Assembly (NCBI GenBank): GCA_900769945.1
Contig: CAAGIO010000013.1
Span: 9,238-73,237, forward strand
Direction: 5' to 3'
From: Bacteroidales bacterium
Lineage (GTDB): Bacteria; Bacteroidota; Bacteroidia; Bacteroidales; F082
Length of the DNA stretch: 64,000 nt
Part shown: positions 49,110 through 57,785 of the stretch, piece after piece
Numbering within the stretch: the first letter of the stretch is position 1
Layout of the letters: every line of letters starts with the position of its first letter
Program-made: the position numbers and the translations under genes
The notes under the pieces: model-generated
Told to the model about the DNA's origin: nothing
Databases searched by the model: none
The model's input: the letters and a program-made list of their open reading frames with translations, nothing else

Positions 49110-50384
49110 ATGAATAGAACAGACACTAACTATCAACTGTATATCAACATATTAAAAGAGGAACTTATTCCTGCCATGGGCTGTACCGAACCAATATGTC
49201 TCGCATACGCAGCAGCAAAAGCAAGGCAGATTCTCGGAGAAATACCAGACAGAGTCGAGGTCTTAGCGAGCGGAAACATCATCAAGAACGTCAAAAGCGT
49301 TATTGTTCCTAACACTAACGGAATGAAAGGAATAAAGGCCGCGGCAGCTGTCGGAATAATAGCTGGGGACCCTGACAAGGAGCTTCAGGTAATTGCAAAC
49401 GTCACGGCAGAGCAAAAAGCAGAGACAGAAAGATTCCTTGCCACCACGCCTATCACCGTCAAACACGTGAACTGCCAAGAGCAACTTGACGTCACAATCA
49501 TAGAATACAAGGGAGAGCATCACGCTGATGTAAGGATTTCAGGATTCCACACGAACATTGTAACCATTCAGAGAGATGATGAGGTCTTGTTCAGATGCGA
49601 GTCGATGAACCGCCCGAACCAGAAACTCACCGACAGAAGTTGTTTGAGCATTGCCGGGATAGTAGATTTTGCTGACAGCCTCGACATCAACGACATAAAG
49701 GACATTATCGGAAGGCAATTAGCATATAACAAGGCCATTTCTGACGAGGGCCTCAAGAACAACTGGGGTGCAAACATCGGGAAGACACTTTTGAAAGAGT
49801 ATGGTAATGACGTTAAAATCAGGGCAAAAGCGAGAGCGGCTGCCGGTTCAGATGCGAGGATGAATGGCTGCGAGCTCCCAGTTGTAATCAACTCAGGCAG
49901 TGGGAACCAAGGACTTACAGTATCTATGCCTGTGCTCACCTATGCTGAGGAGTACAATATTGACGAGGACAGGCTCTACAGGGCCGTTGTCGTCTCCAAC
50001 CTTACGGCAATACACCAGAAGACACGCATCGGACGTCTGTCGGCATACTGTGGCGCTGTCAGTGCGGGTTGCGCAGCAGGTGTTGGAATAGCCTACCTTC
50101 TCGGTGAGAGCCTTGAGACAATTGAGCAGACACTCTCCAACGCCGTTGTAACAGTGTCGGGCATTATTTGCGATGGAGCAAAATCGTCGTGCGCTGCGAA
50201 AATAGCAGCCTCCGTTGACGCCGGAATATTAGGATACACAATGAGTAAAAACGGACAGCGTTTTGAAGCAGGCGACGGCATTGCCGGCAACGACATTGAG
50301 GAGACAATAGAGAACGTAGGCCAGCTTGCAAGCAAGGGAATGAGAGACACCGACACTGAGATTATCAGCATAATGACAAAATAA
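49110..50384 (+). CDS. UPF0597 / L-serine dehydratase-alpha-like protein (possible L-cysteine desulfidase)
   Basis: 424 residues from ATG 49110 (MNRTDTNYQLYINILKEELIPAMGCTEPICLAYAAAKA); upstream codons overlap the TPR gene and its promoter. UPF0597 (YhaM/CyuA) features: MGCTEPICLAYAAAKA, a GNIIKNVKSVIVPNTNGMKGIKAAAAVG loop and conserved cysteines (MGC, SAGC, IICDGAKSSC) that would hold a [4Fe-4S] cluster. CyuA of enteric bacteria degrades L-cysteine to pyruvate, ammonia and sulfide; the archaeal homologue is a Fe-S L-cysteine desulfidase. That activity is likely here but not proven. Ends at a very stable hairpin. Confidence 0.88.
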   Translation: MNRTDTNYQLYINILKEELIPAMGCTEPICLAYAAAKARQILGEIPDRVEVLASGNIIKNVKSVIVPNTNGMKGIKAAAAVGIIAGDPDKELQVIANVTAEQKAETERFLATTPITVKHVNCQEQLDVTIIEYKGEHHADVRISGFHTNIVTIQRDDEVLFRCESMNRPNQKLTDRSCLSIAGIVDFADSLDINDIKDIIGRQLAYNKAISDEGLKNNWGANIGKTLLKEYGNDVKIRAKARAAAGSDARMNGCELPVVINSGSGNQGLTVSMPVLTYAEEYNIDEDRLYRAVVVSNLTAIHQKTRIGRLSAYCGAVSAGCAAGVGIAYLLGESLETIEQTLSNAVVTVSGIICDGAKSSCAAKIAASVDAGILGYTMSKNGQRFEAGDGIAGNDIEETIENVGQLASKGMRDTDTEIISIMTK

Positions 50385-50410
50385 CCGGTTTATCCATCTT
50401 TGAAAAGTTT

Positions 50411-50447
50411 ATTACCCCCGAAGGTTGTTCCAACCTTCGGGGGTAAT
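50411..50447. terminator. 17-bp perfect hairpin between convergent genes
   Basis: ATTACCCCCGAAGGTTG (50411-50427) pairs perfectly with its complement at 50431-50447, with a 3-base loop. It lies between the UPF0597 gene and the RelA-type gene and most likely ends both transcripts, although neither side has a long U-tract. Confidence 0.8.
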
Positions 50448-50491
50448 TATTTGGTCCTTAACACTTTAAATCACGAGATGCCTGGAGTGCA

Positions 50492-52507
50492 TCATTCTAC
50501 CGCCACAGTTTTTTCCACCGCTTCACTTTTCCAACTTACATCAAGGAAACGGTCTGGACAGCGTCTTTTAAGAGCCGCGGCATTAGGGCAGCCATCCTTA
50601 TGCACCGTGATTCCATTAGTTACACTAACAAACCCTGTAATATTATCTCCCTCATGCGGATTGCAGCATTTGGCCATCTTATAAGAGAAGAAATTAATAT
50701 TGCCACCGATAACCAAGGTCTCGTCTTTCTTCTTCTCGCAAACAAACGCCTCGTCATCAGTTCTTGAAGTGCGTTCTTTCCTATCTTCAAAAAGAGAAAG
50801 CAGGAATGACTTCATCTCCAGCATGTTAATCTCCTCTGTTGCAATCTTATGATAGAACTCAATGCCAGAGCTGCAATCGTATTTCTTCAGCAGTTCGGTA
50901 AAAATACGGTCAGTATAAGAAATCTTCCAGTTCTTGAGTTTTCGGTGAAAGATAGAGCTTCCGAGCTCAGCCTCCTTCATCTCCAAATCCTTGAGATACC
51001 TTTTTATTTTAGACTTAGCCTTTTCAGTAGTGACATAATCGAGCCAGTCGATTTTAGGCACCTGTTTGGTACTTGTGAGAATCTCCACGCGGTCGCCGTT
51101 ATCAAGGACGTGGCGTATCGGCTGCATTTTTCCATTCACGCGAGCACCGATACAGTGGGAGCCTACTTGAGTATGAATATCATAGGCGAAATCCAATATT
51201 GTAGCTCCTATCGGAAGTTGTCTCACGTCACCTTGAGGTGTTATGAGATAAATATTATTTGACTTCACTTTTTCAGCCCTACTGCTGTCGAAGGCGTTAT
51301 AGTGGCTGCTGTAAGGGTCTTCAAGGATGTCACGTATTTTGTTCAGCCATTCGTCGGCGGTCTGGTGTTTCTCCTTTCCGCTCTTATAAGCCCAATGAGA
51401 GGCTGCACCCTTCTCCGCCACATCGTCCATCCTCTGCGTCCTGATTTGAACCTCAACAAAATTCACTCCGATATCGACAGTGGTATGGAGCGACTCGTAT
51501 CCGGAGGCCTTTGGCTTTGTTATCCAATCTCTTAGCCTCTCCGGCACTGTTTTATAAAGGCTATCCACGAGAGAGTACACACGCCAGCAGTCGTCCTTTT
51601 CGCTTTCAAGTGAAGAGTTTGTTATAATTATTCTGACAGCGAACAAGTCATAGACCTCTTCAAAAGGGACACCTTGGGCCTTCATCTTTGCGAAAATAGA
51701 AGGTATCGACTTTGTGCGCCACTTTATCGTAGCCTCAATGCCGTTCAGGCTCAATGCCCTGCGGATTGGCTGCAGGAAACTCGCCATCTTCTCTTCCTGG
51801 GTAACGCGCGAGATAGTAATCTTATCCTCTATCTCCTTATATTCCACAGGGTTCTCATACATCATCACCGCCTCTTCAAACTCCCGCTTGACGTTGTAGA
51901 GACCGAGTCGGTGCACGATAGGGATGATAAGATATTTTATATTCTCAAAAAACTTCTTCTTGTTTTTGTTTGACAGCTCACGCGACTCCGTGGCTCCGAA
52001 AATCACATCACCATCGATATCGTCTTGGTTACGGCAGTTATAAAGACAGTGGGCGATAATAAGCATCACCACGCGTATATCATCAATGATAGAAAGGAAG
52101 AGTTTCCTGAAGGCGTCAGACTTCATCGAGATTTTACTCATATCGAGAGCCATAACCTTCGACAACCCTTCGATTATTATTGCAACACGATCCCCGAACC
52201 TTGAGCGAAGCTCTTCCGTTGTCGTATTTGTCCAATTCATTATGTTGTGCAGCAACGCGCTGACGACGGTCTTACTCCTAAGCCCCAACTCCGAGTATGA
52301 GATTTGAGCGACATCGATAACGTGCAGAAGCACAGGGCGTCCGGAGTTCATCCGCATGCCGTCATAGGCAAAACAACATAACTCGTATGCCTTCTTTACA
52401 TACATCACCTCCTCCACAGTCATCGTAGAGCTTATGGATGTGATAAGCTCGTTATATGACTTTTCTATCTCTGATATCTCCTCAACCGAATACTTGTATA
52501 AACTCAT
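50492..52507 (-). CDS. RelA/SpoT-family (p)ppGpp synthetase with degenerate hydrolase domain
   Basis: 671 residues. N-terminal HD-type domain (~35-170): H62 is kept, but the catalytic pair is HN (H87-N88) instead of HD, and the ED motif reads NW (91-92), so hydrolysis should be lost. The synthetase domain (~240-375) is intact: RTKSIPSIFAKMKAQ, VYDLFAVRII, KPKASGYESLHTTV, VEVQIRTQRMDDVAEKGAASHWAYK. A TGS domain (~420-480) and a zinc/CC motif (KCCNPHEGD...VHKDGCPN, ~612-643) follow; the usual C-terminal ACT domain is absent, the protein ending ~27 residues later. This makes it a RelA-like synthase. It overlaps clpS by 4 bases. Confidence 0.92.
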   Translation of the reverse strand: MSLYKYSVEEISEIEKSYNELITSISSTMTVEEVMYVKKAYELCCFAYDGMRMNSGRPVLLHVIDVAQISYSELGLRSKTVVSALLHNIMNWTNTTTEELRSRFGDRVAIIIEGLSKVMALDMSKISMKSDAFRKLFLSIIDDIRVVMLIIAHCLYNCRNQDDIDGDVIFGATESRELSNKNKKKFFENIKYLIIPIVHRLGLYNVKREFEEAVMMYENPVEYKEIEDKITISRVTQEEKMASFLQPIRRALSLNGIEATIKWRTKSIPSIFAKMKAQGVPFEEVYDLFAVRIIITNSSLESEKDDCWRVYSLVDSLYKTVPERLRDWITKPKASGYESLHTTVDIGVNFVEVQIRTQRMDDVAEKGAASHWAYKSGKEKHQTADEWLNKIRDILEDPYSSHYNAFDSSRAEKVKSNNIYLITPQGDVRQLPIGATILDFAYDIHTQVGSHCIGARVNGKMQPIRHVLDNGDRVEILTSTKQVPKIDWLDYVTTEKAKSKIKRYLKDLEMKEAELGSSIFHRKLKNWKISYTDRIFTELLKKYDCSSGIEFYHKIATEEINMLEMKSFLLSLFEDRKERTSRTDDEAFVCEKKKDETLVIGGNINFFSYKMAKCCNPHEGDNITGFVSVTNGITVHKDGCPNAAALKRRCPDRFLDVSWKSEAVEKTVAVE

Positions 52508-52776
52508 TTTATCTTGGCGTAAAGCTGGTGATTCAACAAGCTGACGTAATAAGGCTCAAGCTCCTCATAACATCCGGATTTTACTGCACATTGACCTTTA
52601 TAATGAGCTATCAAAGCACATGTCTCTGCCTGTTCATACGTGTGCCCACATACCTTTGTCAGCGTATCTATCACATAATCAAAGGTGTTCACGTCATCAT
52701 TCAGAAGAAGCAGGCTCCTCCCCTCATCGATTACCACCTCTGAACCAGTTCCGTATTCAAGTTTTTCCTGTTCCAT
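52504..52776 (-). CDS. clpS: ATP-dependent Clp protease adaptor ClpS
   Basis: 90 residues from ATG 52776 (MEQEKLEYGTGSEVV); the in-frame upstream part to 52872 is hydrophobic and passes through the promoter. ClpS core: LLLLNDDVNTFDYVIDTLTKVCGHTYEQAETCALIAHYKGQCAVKSG, with NDD/T-x-x-x-V-I and H residues of the N-degron pocket. ClpS hands proteins with destabilising N-termini to ClpAP. Its stop overlaps the ATG of the RelA-type gene (ATGA), so the two are translationally coupled. Confidence 0.93.
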   Translation of the reverse strand: MEQEKLEYGTGSEVVIDEGRSLLLLNDDVNTFDYVIDTLTKVCGHTYEQAETCALIAHYKGQCAVKSGCYEELEPYYVSLLNHQLYAKIK

Positions 52777-52794
52777 GACTAAAAAATAACTTTG

Positions 52795-52802
52795 CAAAGT
52801 TA
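52795..52802 (-). promoter_or_regulatory. -7 element of the clpS-relA operon
   Basis: CAAAGTTA on the plus strand reads TAACTTTG on the minus strand, 18 bases before the clpS ATG. Confidence 0.5.
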
Positions 52803-52823
52803 CAAAAATTAATATAAAAACAC

Positions 52824-52831
52824 TATCTTTG
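52824..52831 (+). promoter_or_regulatory. -7 element of the flippase gene
   Basis: TATCTTTG followed by C, 63 bases before the flippase ATG; divergent from the clpS promoter. Confidence 0.5.
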
Positions 52832-52894
52832 CAACCTATTAAAAATATAATTAATAACAAATAGAATCGCATTTGGTTTTATCGAACTAATGAA

Positions 52895-54394
52895 ATGAAT
52901 AACAAGTTCTTAAAGAATATTATCTTCCTTTTGTTTGTCAACCTCTTGATAAAACCGTTCTGGATTCTTGGCGTTGACCGCGCCGTTCAGAATGCCGTGG
53001 GCGATACTTCTTACGGACTTTATCTCGCCATCTCGCAGTTCTCATACCTATTTTATATAATACTTGACCTTGGGCTCACGAACTTCAACAGCAGGACCAT
53101 TGCGCAAAACAAACATCTGCTGTCGAAGCATTTCGTAGGAATATCTCAAGCGAAAATCTTTCTCACCATCGTATATTTCTTTATCATCTTCATTGTAGGA
53201 CTCCTTATCGGCTACAGGGGCGAACAGCTGAAGATGCTTGGTATTGTGGGAGTTAATCAGGTGCTGCTATCTCTCATACTGTATGTACGGTCAAATATCT
53301 CCGCCATTTTACTTTTCAAGACCGACAGCATTTTGTCAGTCCTCGACAGGGTGCTGATGATATTGATATGCAGCTTCCTTCTCTGGTCGGGATTCATCCC
53401 TATCGAGAATTTCAATATTTATTTTTACATCTACTCGCAGACAGTATCCTATCTTGCGACACTGATAATCGCCGTCCTCATCGTATTGCGGCACACAGGC
53501 AGGCTTAAATTCAGGATTAATGTCCCTTTCGTTATTGTCATTATAAAGAAAGGTCTGCCTTACGCTCTTTTAGTCCTGCTTATGAGTTTCTACAACCGTC
53601 TCGAACCAGTACTCATCGAGAGACTTCTGCCCGACGACATCGCTGCCACGCAGACAGGCATTTACGCGAGAGCATGGAGGCTTTTCGATGCCGGAAACAA
53701 CATCTCATACCTTTTCTCAGTGATTCTCCTACCACTCTTTGCCGCAATAATAAAAGAAGGACAGGACTTACAATCTCTTGTGAAACAGTCGTTTAGCATA
53801 ATGCTTTCAATGACCGGCATAATCGCGATATTGTGCATTTTCTATAGCCGTAACTTTATGGAGATAATGTACCCCCAACAACCCGGCGAGCCTTTCTCCT
53901 CTTTCATATACAGCCTTGACAACTCGTCAACAATATTAAAGATTTTGATGGGAAGCTTCGTCTCTATCTCAATAACCTATATCTTCGGCACACTTCTCAC
54001 GGCAAACGGGAACCTCAAACAACTGAATATAGTGGCAGCAGTGGGTGTAGTCATCAACATAGCACTGAATTTCATCTTCATACCGAGACTCTTAGCTATC
54101 GGTGCAGCTTTCACAAGCCTCTGCGTACAATTCGTGACTTGCGCAATACAGTTCTTCATTGCAAAAAAGACATTCAAACTCACCCTTGGAATAAAATTCT
54201 GGTGTAAGATAATGGTTTTCTTAGGCTTAACATGCATCACCACTTATCTTTCAACGAAGTTGCCAATAAACTGGATGGTATCGTTCGGCATCGCATTCAT
54301 TTCAAGTATCATCTTGACTTTCTTGACAAAAATGTTAAGTTTCAACGAATTAAAAGAGCTCTTCCAATCTTCTTTACATAATATTAAGAAATAA
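52895..54394 (+). CDS. Oligosaccharide flippase (Wzx/MOP superfamily)
   Basis: 499 residues with about 12-14 hydrophobic segments and the polysaccharide-synthase pattern at the N-terminus (SYGLYLAISQFSYLFYIILDLGLTNFNSRTIA) and in the middle (YARAWRLFDAGNNISYLFSVILLPLFAAII). Wzx-type proteins move lipid-linked oligosaccharide across the inner membrane. It heads a flippase, two Wzz-like and ligase/polymerase group, but no glycosyltransferase is in the window, so the sugar unit must be made elsewhere. Confidence 0.9.
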   Translation: MNNKFLKNIIFLLFVNLLIKPFWILGVDRAVQNAVGDTSYGLYLAISQFSYLFYIILDLGLTNFNSRTIAQNKHLLSKHFVGISQAKIFLTIVYFFIIFIVGLLIGYRGEQLKMLGIVGVNQVLLSLILYVRSNISAILLFKTDSILSVLDRVLMILICSFLLWSGFIPIENFNIYFYIYSQTVSYLATLIIAVLIVLRHTGRLKFRINVPFVIVIIKKGLPYALLVLLMSFYNRLEPVLIERLLPDDIAATQTGIYARAWRLFDAGNNISYLFSVILLPLFAAIIKEGQDLQSLVKQSFSIMLSMTGIIAILCIFYSRNFMEIMYPQQPGEPFSSFIYSLDNSSTILKILMGSFVSISITYIFGTLLTANGNLKQLNIVAAVGVVINIALNFIFIPRLLAIGAAFTSLCVQFVTCAIQFFIAKKTFKLTLGIKFWCKIMVFLGLTCITTYLSTKLPINWMVSFGIAFISSIILTFLTKMLSFNELKELFQSSLHNIKK

Positions 54395-54428
54395 TATTTT
54401 ATGTTGTAAAACGTGTTACTTTTTTCAC

Positions 54429-54436
54429 TATTTTTG
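54429..54436 (+). promoter_or_regulatory. -7 element before the first Wzz-like gene
   Basis: TATTTTTG, 31 bases before the ATG at 54467; a TTG at 54404-54406 lies 22 bases upstream. It suggests the Wzz-like and ligase genes can be transcribed apart from the flippase. Confidence 0.4.
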
Positions 54437-54466
54437 TCAAAATAAAAAAAATCAACATTTTTATAA

Positions 54467-55336
54467 ATGGATTCAAAAAGTATCATAAGAATACTACTAA
54501 AAAATAAAGTCGCGGTGATAATAATATTATCCGTAGCGACCGCCTGCGCAGTGATTTTTTCATCAAAATCATTCATCAAGCCTCTTTACAAATCAATCAC
54601 AACTCTTTATCCCACAACAACTTATTCCGTATCGAAAGCAATAATGAACACTAACGGCCTGATATATGTCGATCCATTGGAAATAGGCGAAGAAGCTCAG
54701 ACCGACCAGATGATGCAGATTCTCAATTCTGGATTGATAAGAGACAAAATCATTGCAAAATACAATCTGATGGAGCATTATGGAATAAAAAAAGACTCAG
54801 AGCACAGCCTTTCAAAGCTGATGAAGACGTACGAGGAAAGGATAAAGATTAGAAGGACTGAATATAACTCTGTAAATATCATTGTGTTAGACACCGACCC
54901 AGCAATATCCGCCAGCATAGCTAACGACTTGGCCGAGATGTTTGACGAGACGATGAATGAGATGCAGAAAGAGATTGCTCAAAAGGCATTTGAGATAATT
55001 GACGCTGAATATAACTCTGCAAAATTAAGGCTGAAAGAATTAGAAGACTCATTAACTAACGGATCCAAAAGCCAAATAGACTTGTCTTTTGAAATCAATG
55101 AGCAAAAAAAATTCCTTAAAGAATTGAAAGTCAAGTATGAAGATATAAGGATTAACGCCACTTACACTATTCCCCACAAGTTCATCATTACAAAAGCGCA
55201 CATCAGCGACAAGCCGGTATATCCAATCAGGTGGGCAATAACACTCGGCACTTTTGTTGCGACATTAATAACGATAATAATAGTCCTTTCGATAGCAGAA
55301 TTTTTTGGAAATATTAAATACAAACAAAATGAATAA
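54467..55336 (+). CDS. Wzz-like chain-length determinant protein 1
   Basis: 289 residues. Two membrane helices (about 15-37 and 255-277) flank a periplasmic coiled-coil domain; the N-terminal Wzz pattern KPLYKSITTLYPTT and a KFIITKAHISDKPVYPIRW segment before TM2 are typical. No cytoplasmic kinase domain follows, so it is of the PCP-1 type. It would set polymer length for the adjacent O-antigen/exopolysaccharide polymerase. The next Wzz-like gene overlaps its end by 8 bases. Confidence 0.88.
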   Translation: MDSKSIIRILLKNKVAVIIILSVATACAVIFSSKSFIKPLYKSITTLYPTTTYSVSKAIMNTNGLIYVDPLEIGEEAQTDQMMQILNSGLIRDKIIAKYNLMEHYGIKKDSEHSLSKLMKTYEERIKIRRTEYNSVNIIVLDTDPAISASIANDLAEMFDETMNEMQKEIAQKAFEIIDAEYNSAKLRLKELEDSLTNGSKSQIDLSFEINEQKKFLKELKVKYEDIRINATYTIPHKFIITKAHISDKPVYPIRWAITLGTFVATLITIIIVLSIAEFFGNIKYKQNE

Positions 55337-56270
55337 TTATTTTGACAACACATCACTTTTTGGTTTAGTTTCAAAATGGAAATGGCACTTTGTAATTATT
55401 ACAGTTGCGGCTGCGATATTAGGTGCTGTTTTCTCTGGTCCAACATTCATCACCCCTCTTTACAAATCGGAGGCAATACTGTATCCAAGTAACGTCGCTG
55501 CATATTCTGATGAGACTTTCACAGAACAGATGCTGCAAATCATGCAATCACAGGAGATTATGGATTCAGTTGTCGAAAAATTCGACTTGATGAAGCATTA
55601 TAAGATTGACAAAGGCTATAAATATTGGAAAACAGCTCTTATTGGAGAGTACCGCGACAACGTAAGTATCTCAAGAACGCCTTACGATGCAGTGCATATT
55701 AAGGTTTTAGACAAAGACCCTGAGATAGCGTGCGCAATGGTGAACGAAATCATCAGACTGTACGACTATAAAGTAGGCACACTTCATAAGATAAAAAGAG
55801 CCGAGACCGTCGATATGTTCAGAAATCAACTCGAAGACAAACAACACTTTATCGACTCGCTAAAGACAAGGCTCAACGAGATTTCAGGCAATGGAGAATC
55901 AGTTGACTTCATCAGCGAATCGAGACAGGTATCAAAAGGCTACCTTAACGGCTCAAGCACTGCGGGAGTGCGCTCAAGCAACATAAAAGACACAAAGAAA
56001 AACCTCGACAACAACAGCGCAGAGATTTTTTCTCTCGTCGCACTTATTGAAACAGAAAGCATTAACTACAGCCTCGTGAAGTTAGACTATGAGCAGGAAC
56101 TACGATTCCTTAATGCAAACATGACTTTCTCAAATGTTATCTCGGAGCCTTTTGTCGCTGACAAGAAGACTTTCCCTGTCAGATGGGTTGTCGTAGCAAT
56201 TTGCTCGCTCGCCGCTTTCCTCATGACATTCATCACTATCATTATTATAGAACGCAAAAGAACGAATTAA
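55329..56270 (+). CDS. Wzz-like chain-length determinant protein 2
   Basis: 313 residues from ATG 55329. Same layout as the preceding protein: TM1 (~20-42), PLYKSEAILYPSNV, a coiled-coil region (RNQLEDKQHFIDSLKTRLNEIS), then EPFVADKKTFPVRWVVVAICSLAAFL with TM2 at the end. The two share the pattern FDLMKHYKIDK / YNLMEHYGIKK and SISRTPYDAVHIKVLDKDPEIA / KIRRTEYNSVNIIVLDTDPAIS, so they are tandem duplicates. May form a mixed oligomer with protein 1. Followed by the ligase gene 6 bases on. Confidence 0.88.
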   Translation: MNNYFDNTSLFGLVSKWKWHFVIITVAAAILGAVFSGPTFITPLYKSEAILYPSNVAAYSDETFTEQMLQIMQSQEIMDSVVEKFDLMKHYKIDKGYKYWKTALIGEYRDNVSISRTPYDAVHIKVLDKDPEIACAMVNEIIRLYDYKVGTLHKIKRAETVDMFRNQLEDKQHFIDSLKTRLNEISGNGESVDFISESRQVSKGYLNGSSTAGVRSSNIKDTKKNLDNNSAEIFSLVALIETESINYSLVKLDYEQELRFLNANMTFSNVISEPFVADKKTFPVRWVVVAICSLAAFLMTFITIIIIERKRTN

Positions 56271-56276
56271 TAGAAG

Positions 56277-57785
56277 ATGTTATCAAATACAAAGAAAACG
56301 GCAGCATTGTATCTAATCGTTGCAATATTTGTGGCGATAGGTCTGTTTTTCCTAATAAAAAAAGACACTTACCTCGCTTTTGCGGTGCCAATAGTTATTG
56401 GAGTACTGCTGTTATACATCTTCTCTCTCGACAAAGTGTTGTTACTCACAGCATTAGTGACACCATTATCTGTAAATCTTCAATCACTTGACGAACGATT
56501 AGCGTTATCACTGCCTTCCGAACCAATGTTGGCGGGATTGTTAGTATTATTCATTGCAAAACTATTATGCGAGAAGAATATTGACAAGAGGACATCAAGA
56601 CATCCTATCTCCATTGTTATCTACCTTATGTTTATTTGGATGATTTTCACCACAATAACAAGTGAGATACCTTTGGTTTCAATAAAATACGTAATATCAA
56701 GGCTCTGGTTCATCGTCCCTGCCTATTTCATGTGCTGCATATTGTTCAAAAATCCAAAGAATATTAATAGGTTCGTTTGGCTATATATGACTGGATTAGT
56801 CATTGTTGTATTATACACCATTACAAATCATGCACTTAACGGTTTCAGCGGAAAATCAGCGCACTGGGTGATGACACCATTTTATAACGACCACACAGCA
56901 TACGGCGCTGCGGTAGCGATGTACCTGACATTATGCGCCGGTTACTTGTTCATGCCAAAAATGAGTACGAAAAAAAGAATCGGCGTCGTCATTGTGCTTT
57001 GCCTGCTCACCACAGCCCTGATTCTTTCTTTCTGCAGGGCATCATGGGTAAGCATTATTGCAGCAATAGGTGTGTTAGTTTGCGTGCTCCTTAGGATAAA
57101 GTTCAAGTATATTGCAACGATCGCCGTTATTCTCATCGGATTGTTTTTCACTTTCAAACAACAGATTTTCGATGTGCTCGAAAGAAATGACCAAGATGCC
57201 TCTGGTAATATTGTTGAAAATATCAGGTCAATTACCAATATCTCTACCGACGCATCAAACTTAGAGAGAATAAACCGTTGGAACTCTGCAATCAGAATGT
57301 TCAAAGAGAGACCGATAACCGGCTGGGGACCAGGAACTTACCAATTTGTATATGCTCCTTTCCAAGAATCAAAAAACAAGACTATTATCAGTACAAACTC
57401 AGGAGATATGGGAAACGCACACAGTGAATACATTGGTGCATTAGCTGAAATGGGTGTCTTTGGCTCTCTGAATGTAGTATTATTAGTAATTGTCTTCATC
57501 TATTGCGGCTTAACTACATATCGACGGGCAAAAAATAAAGAGTCGCGTATCTTGGTTCTAAGCGCGACCCTATCACTCATCGGTTATTTTGTCCATGGCA
57601 TACTGAACAATTTCCTTGACACCGACAAATTGGCTATTCCCGTCTGGAGCTGTTTGGCAATAATCGCTGCAATAGACACATATCATGCCGACAAGAGCGA
57701 CTTCTACGAACCTATTGAAGATGCTGACTATCAACAAGTAAGATATCAAAAACAACTGGAGAGTAAGCAGGAATGTCATCGCTAA
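56277..57785 (+). CDS. O-antigen ligase / polymerase family protein
   Basis: 502 residues, about 11-12 hydrophobic segments, and a large periplasmic loop before the last helices. The Wzy_C/WaaL motif RPITGWGPGTYQFVYAPF and the following GNAHSEYIGALAEMGVFG (about 345-395) are diagnostic. It joins or polymerises oligosaccharide units on the periplasmic face; ligase versus polymerase cannot be decided by eye. A soluble acidic tail (YHADKSDFYEPIEDADYQQ) ends the protein. Its last 74 bases overlap the 3' end of the convergent FKBP gene. Confidence 0.9.
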   Translation: MLSNTKKTAALYLIVAIFVAIGLFFLIKKDTYLAFAVPIVIGVLLLYIFSLDKVLLLTALVTPLSVNLQSLDERLALSLPSEPMLAGLLVLFIAKLLCEKNIDKRTSRHPISIVIYLMFIWMIFTTITSEIPLVSIKYVISRLWFIVPAYFMCCILFKNPKNINRFVWLYMTGLVIVVLYTITNHALNGFSGKSAHWVMTPFYNDHTAYGAAVAMYLTLCAGYLFMPKMSTKKRIGVVIVLCLLTTALILSFCRASWVSIIAAIGVLVCVLLRIKFKYIATIAVILIGLFFTFKQQIFDVLERNDQDASGNIVENIRSITNISTDASNLERINRWNSAIRMFKERPITGWGPGTYQFVYAPFQESKNKTIISTNSGDMGNAHSEYIGALAEMGVFGSLNVVLLVIVFIYCGLTTYRRAKNKESRILVLSATLSLIGYFVHGILNNFLDTDKLAIPVWSCLAIIAAIDTYHADKSDFYEPIEDADYQQVRYQKQLESKQECHR

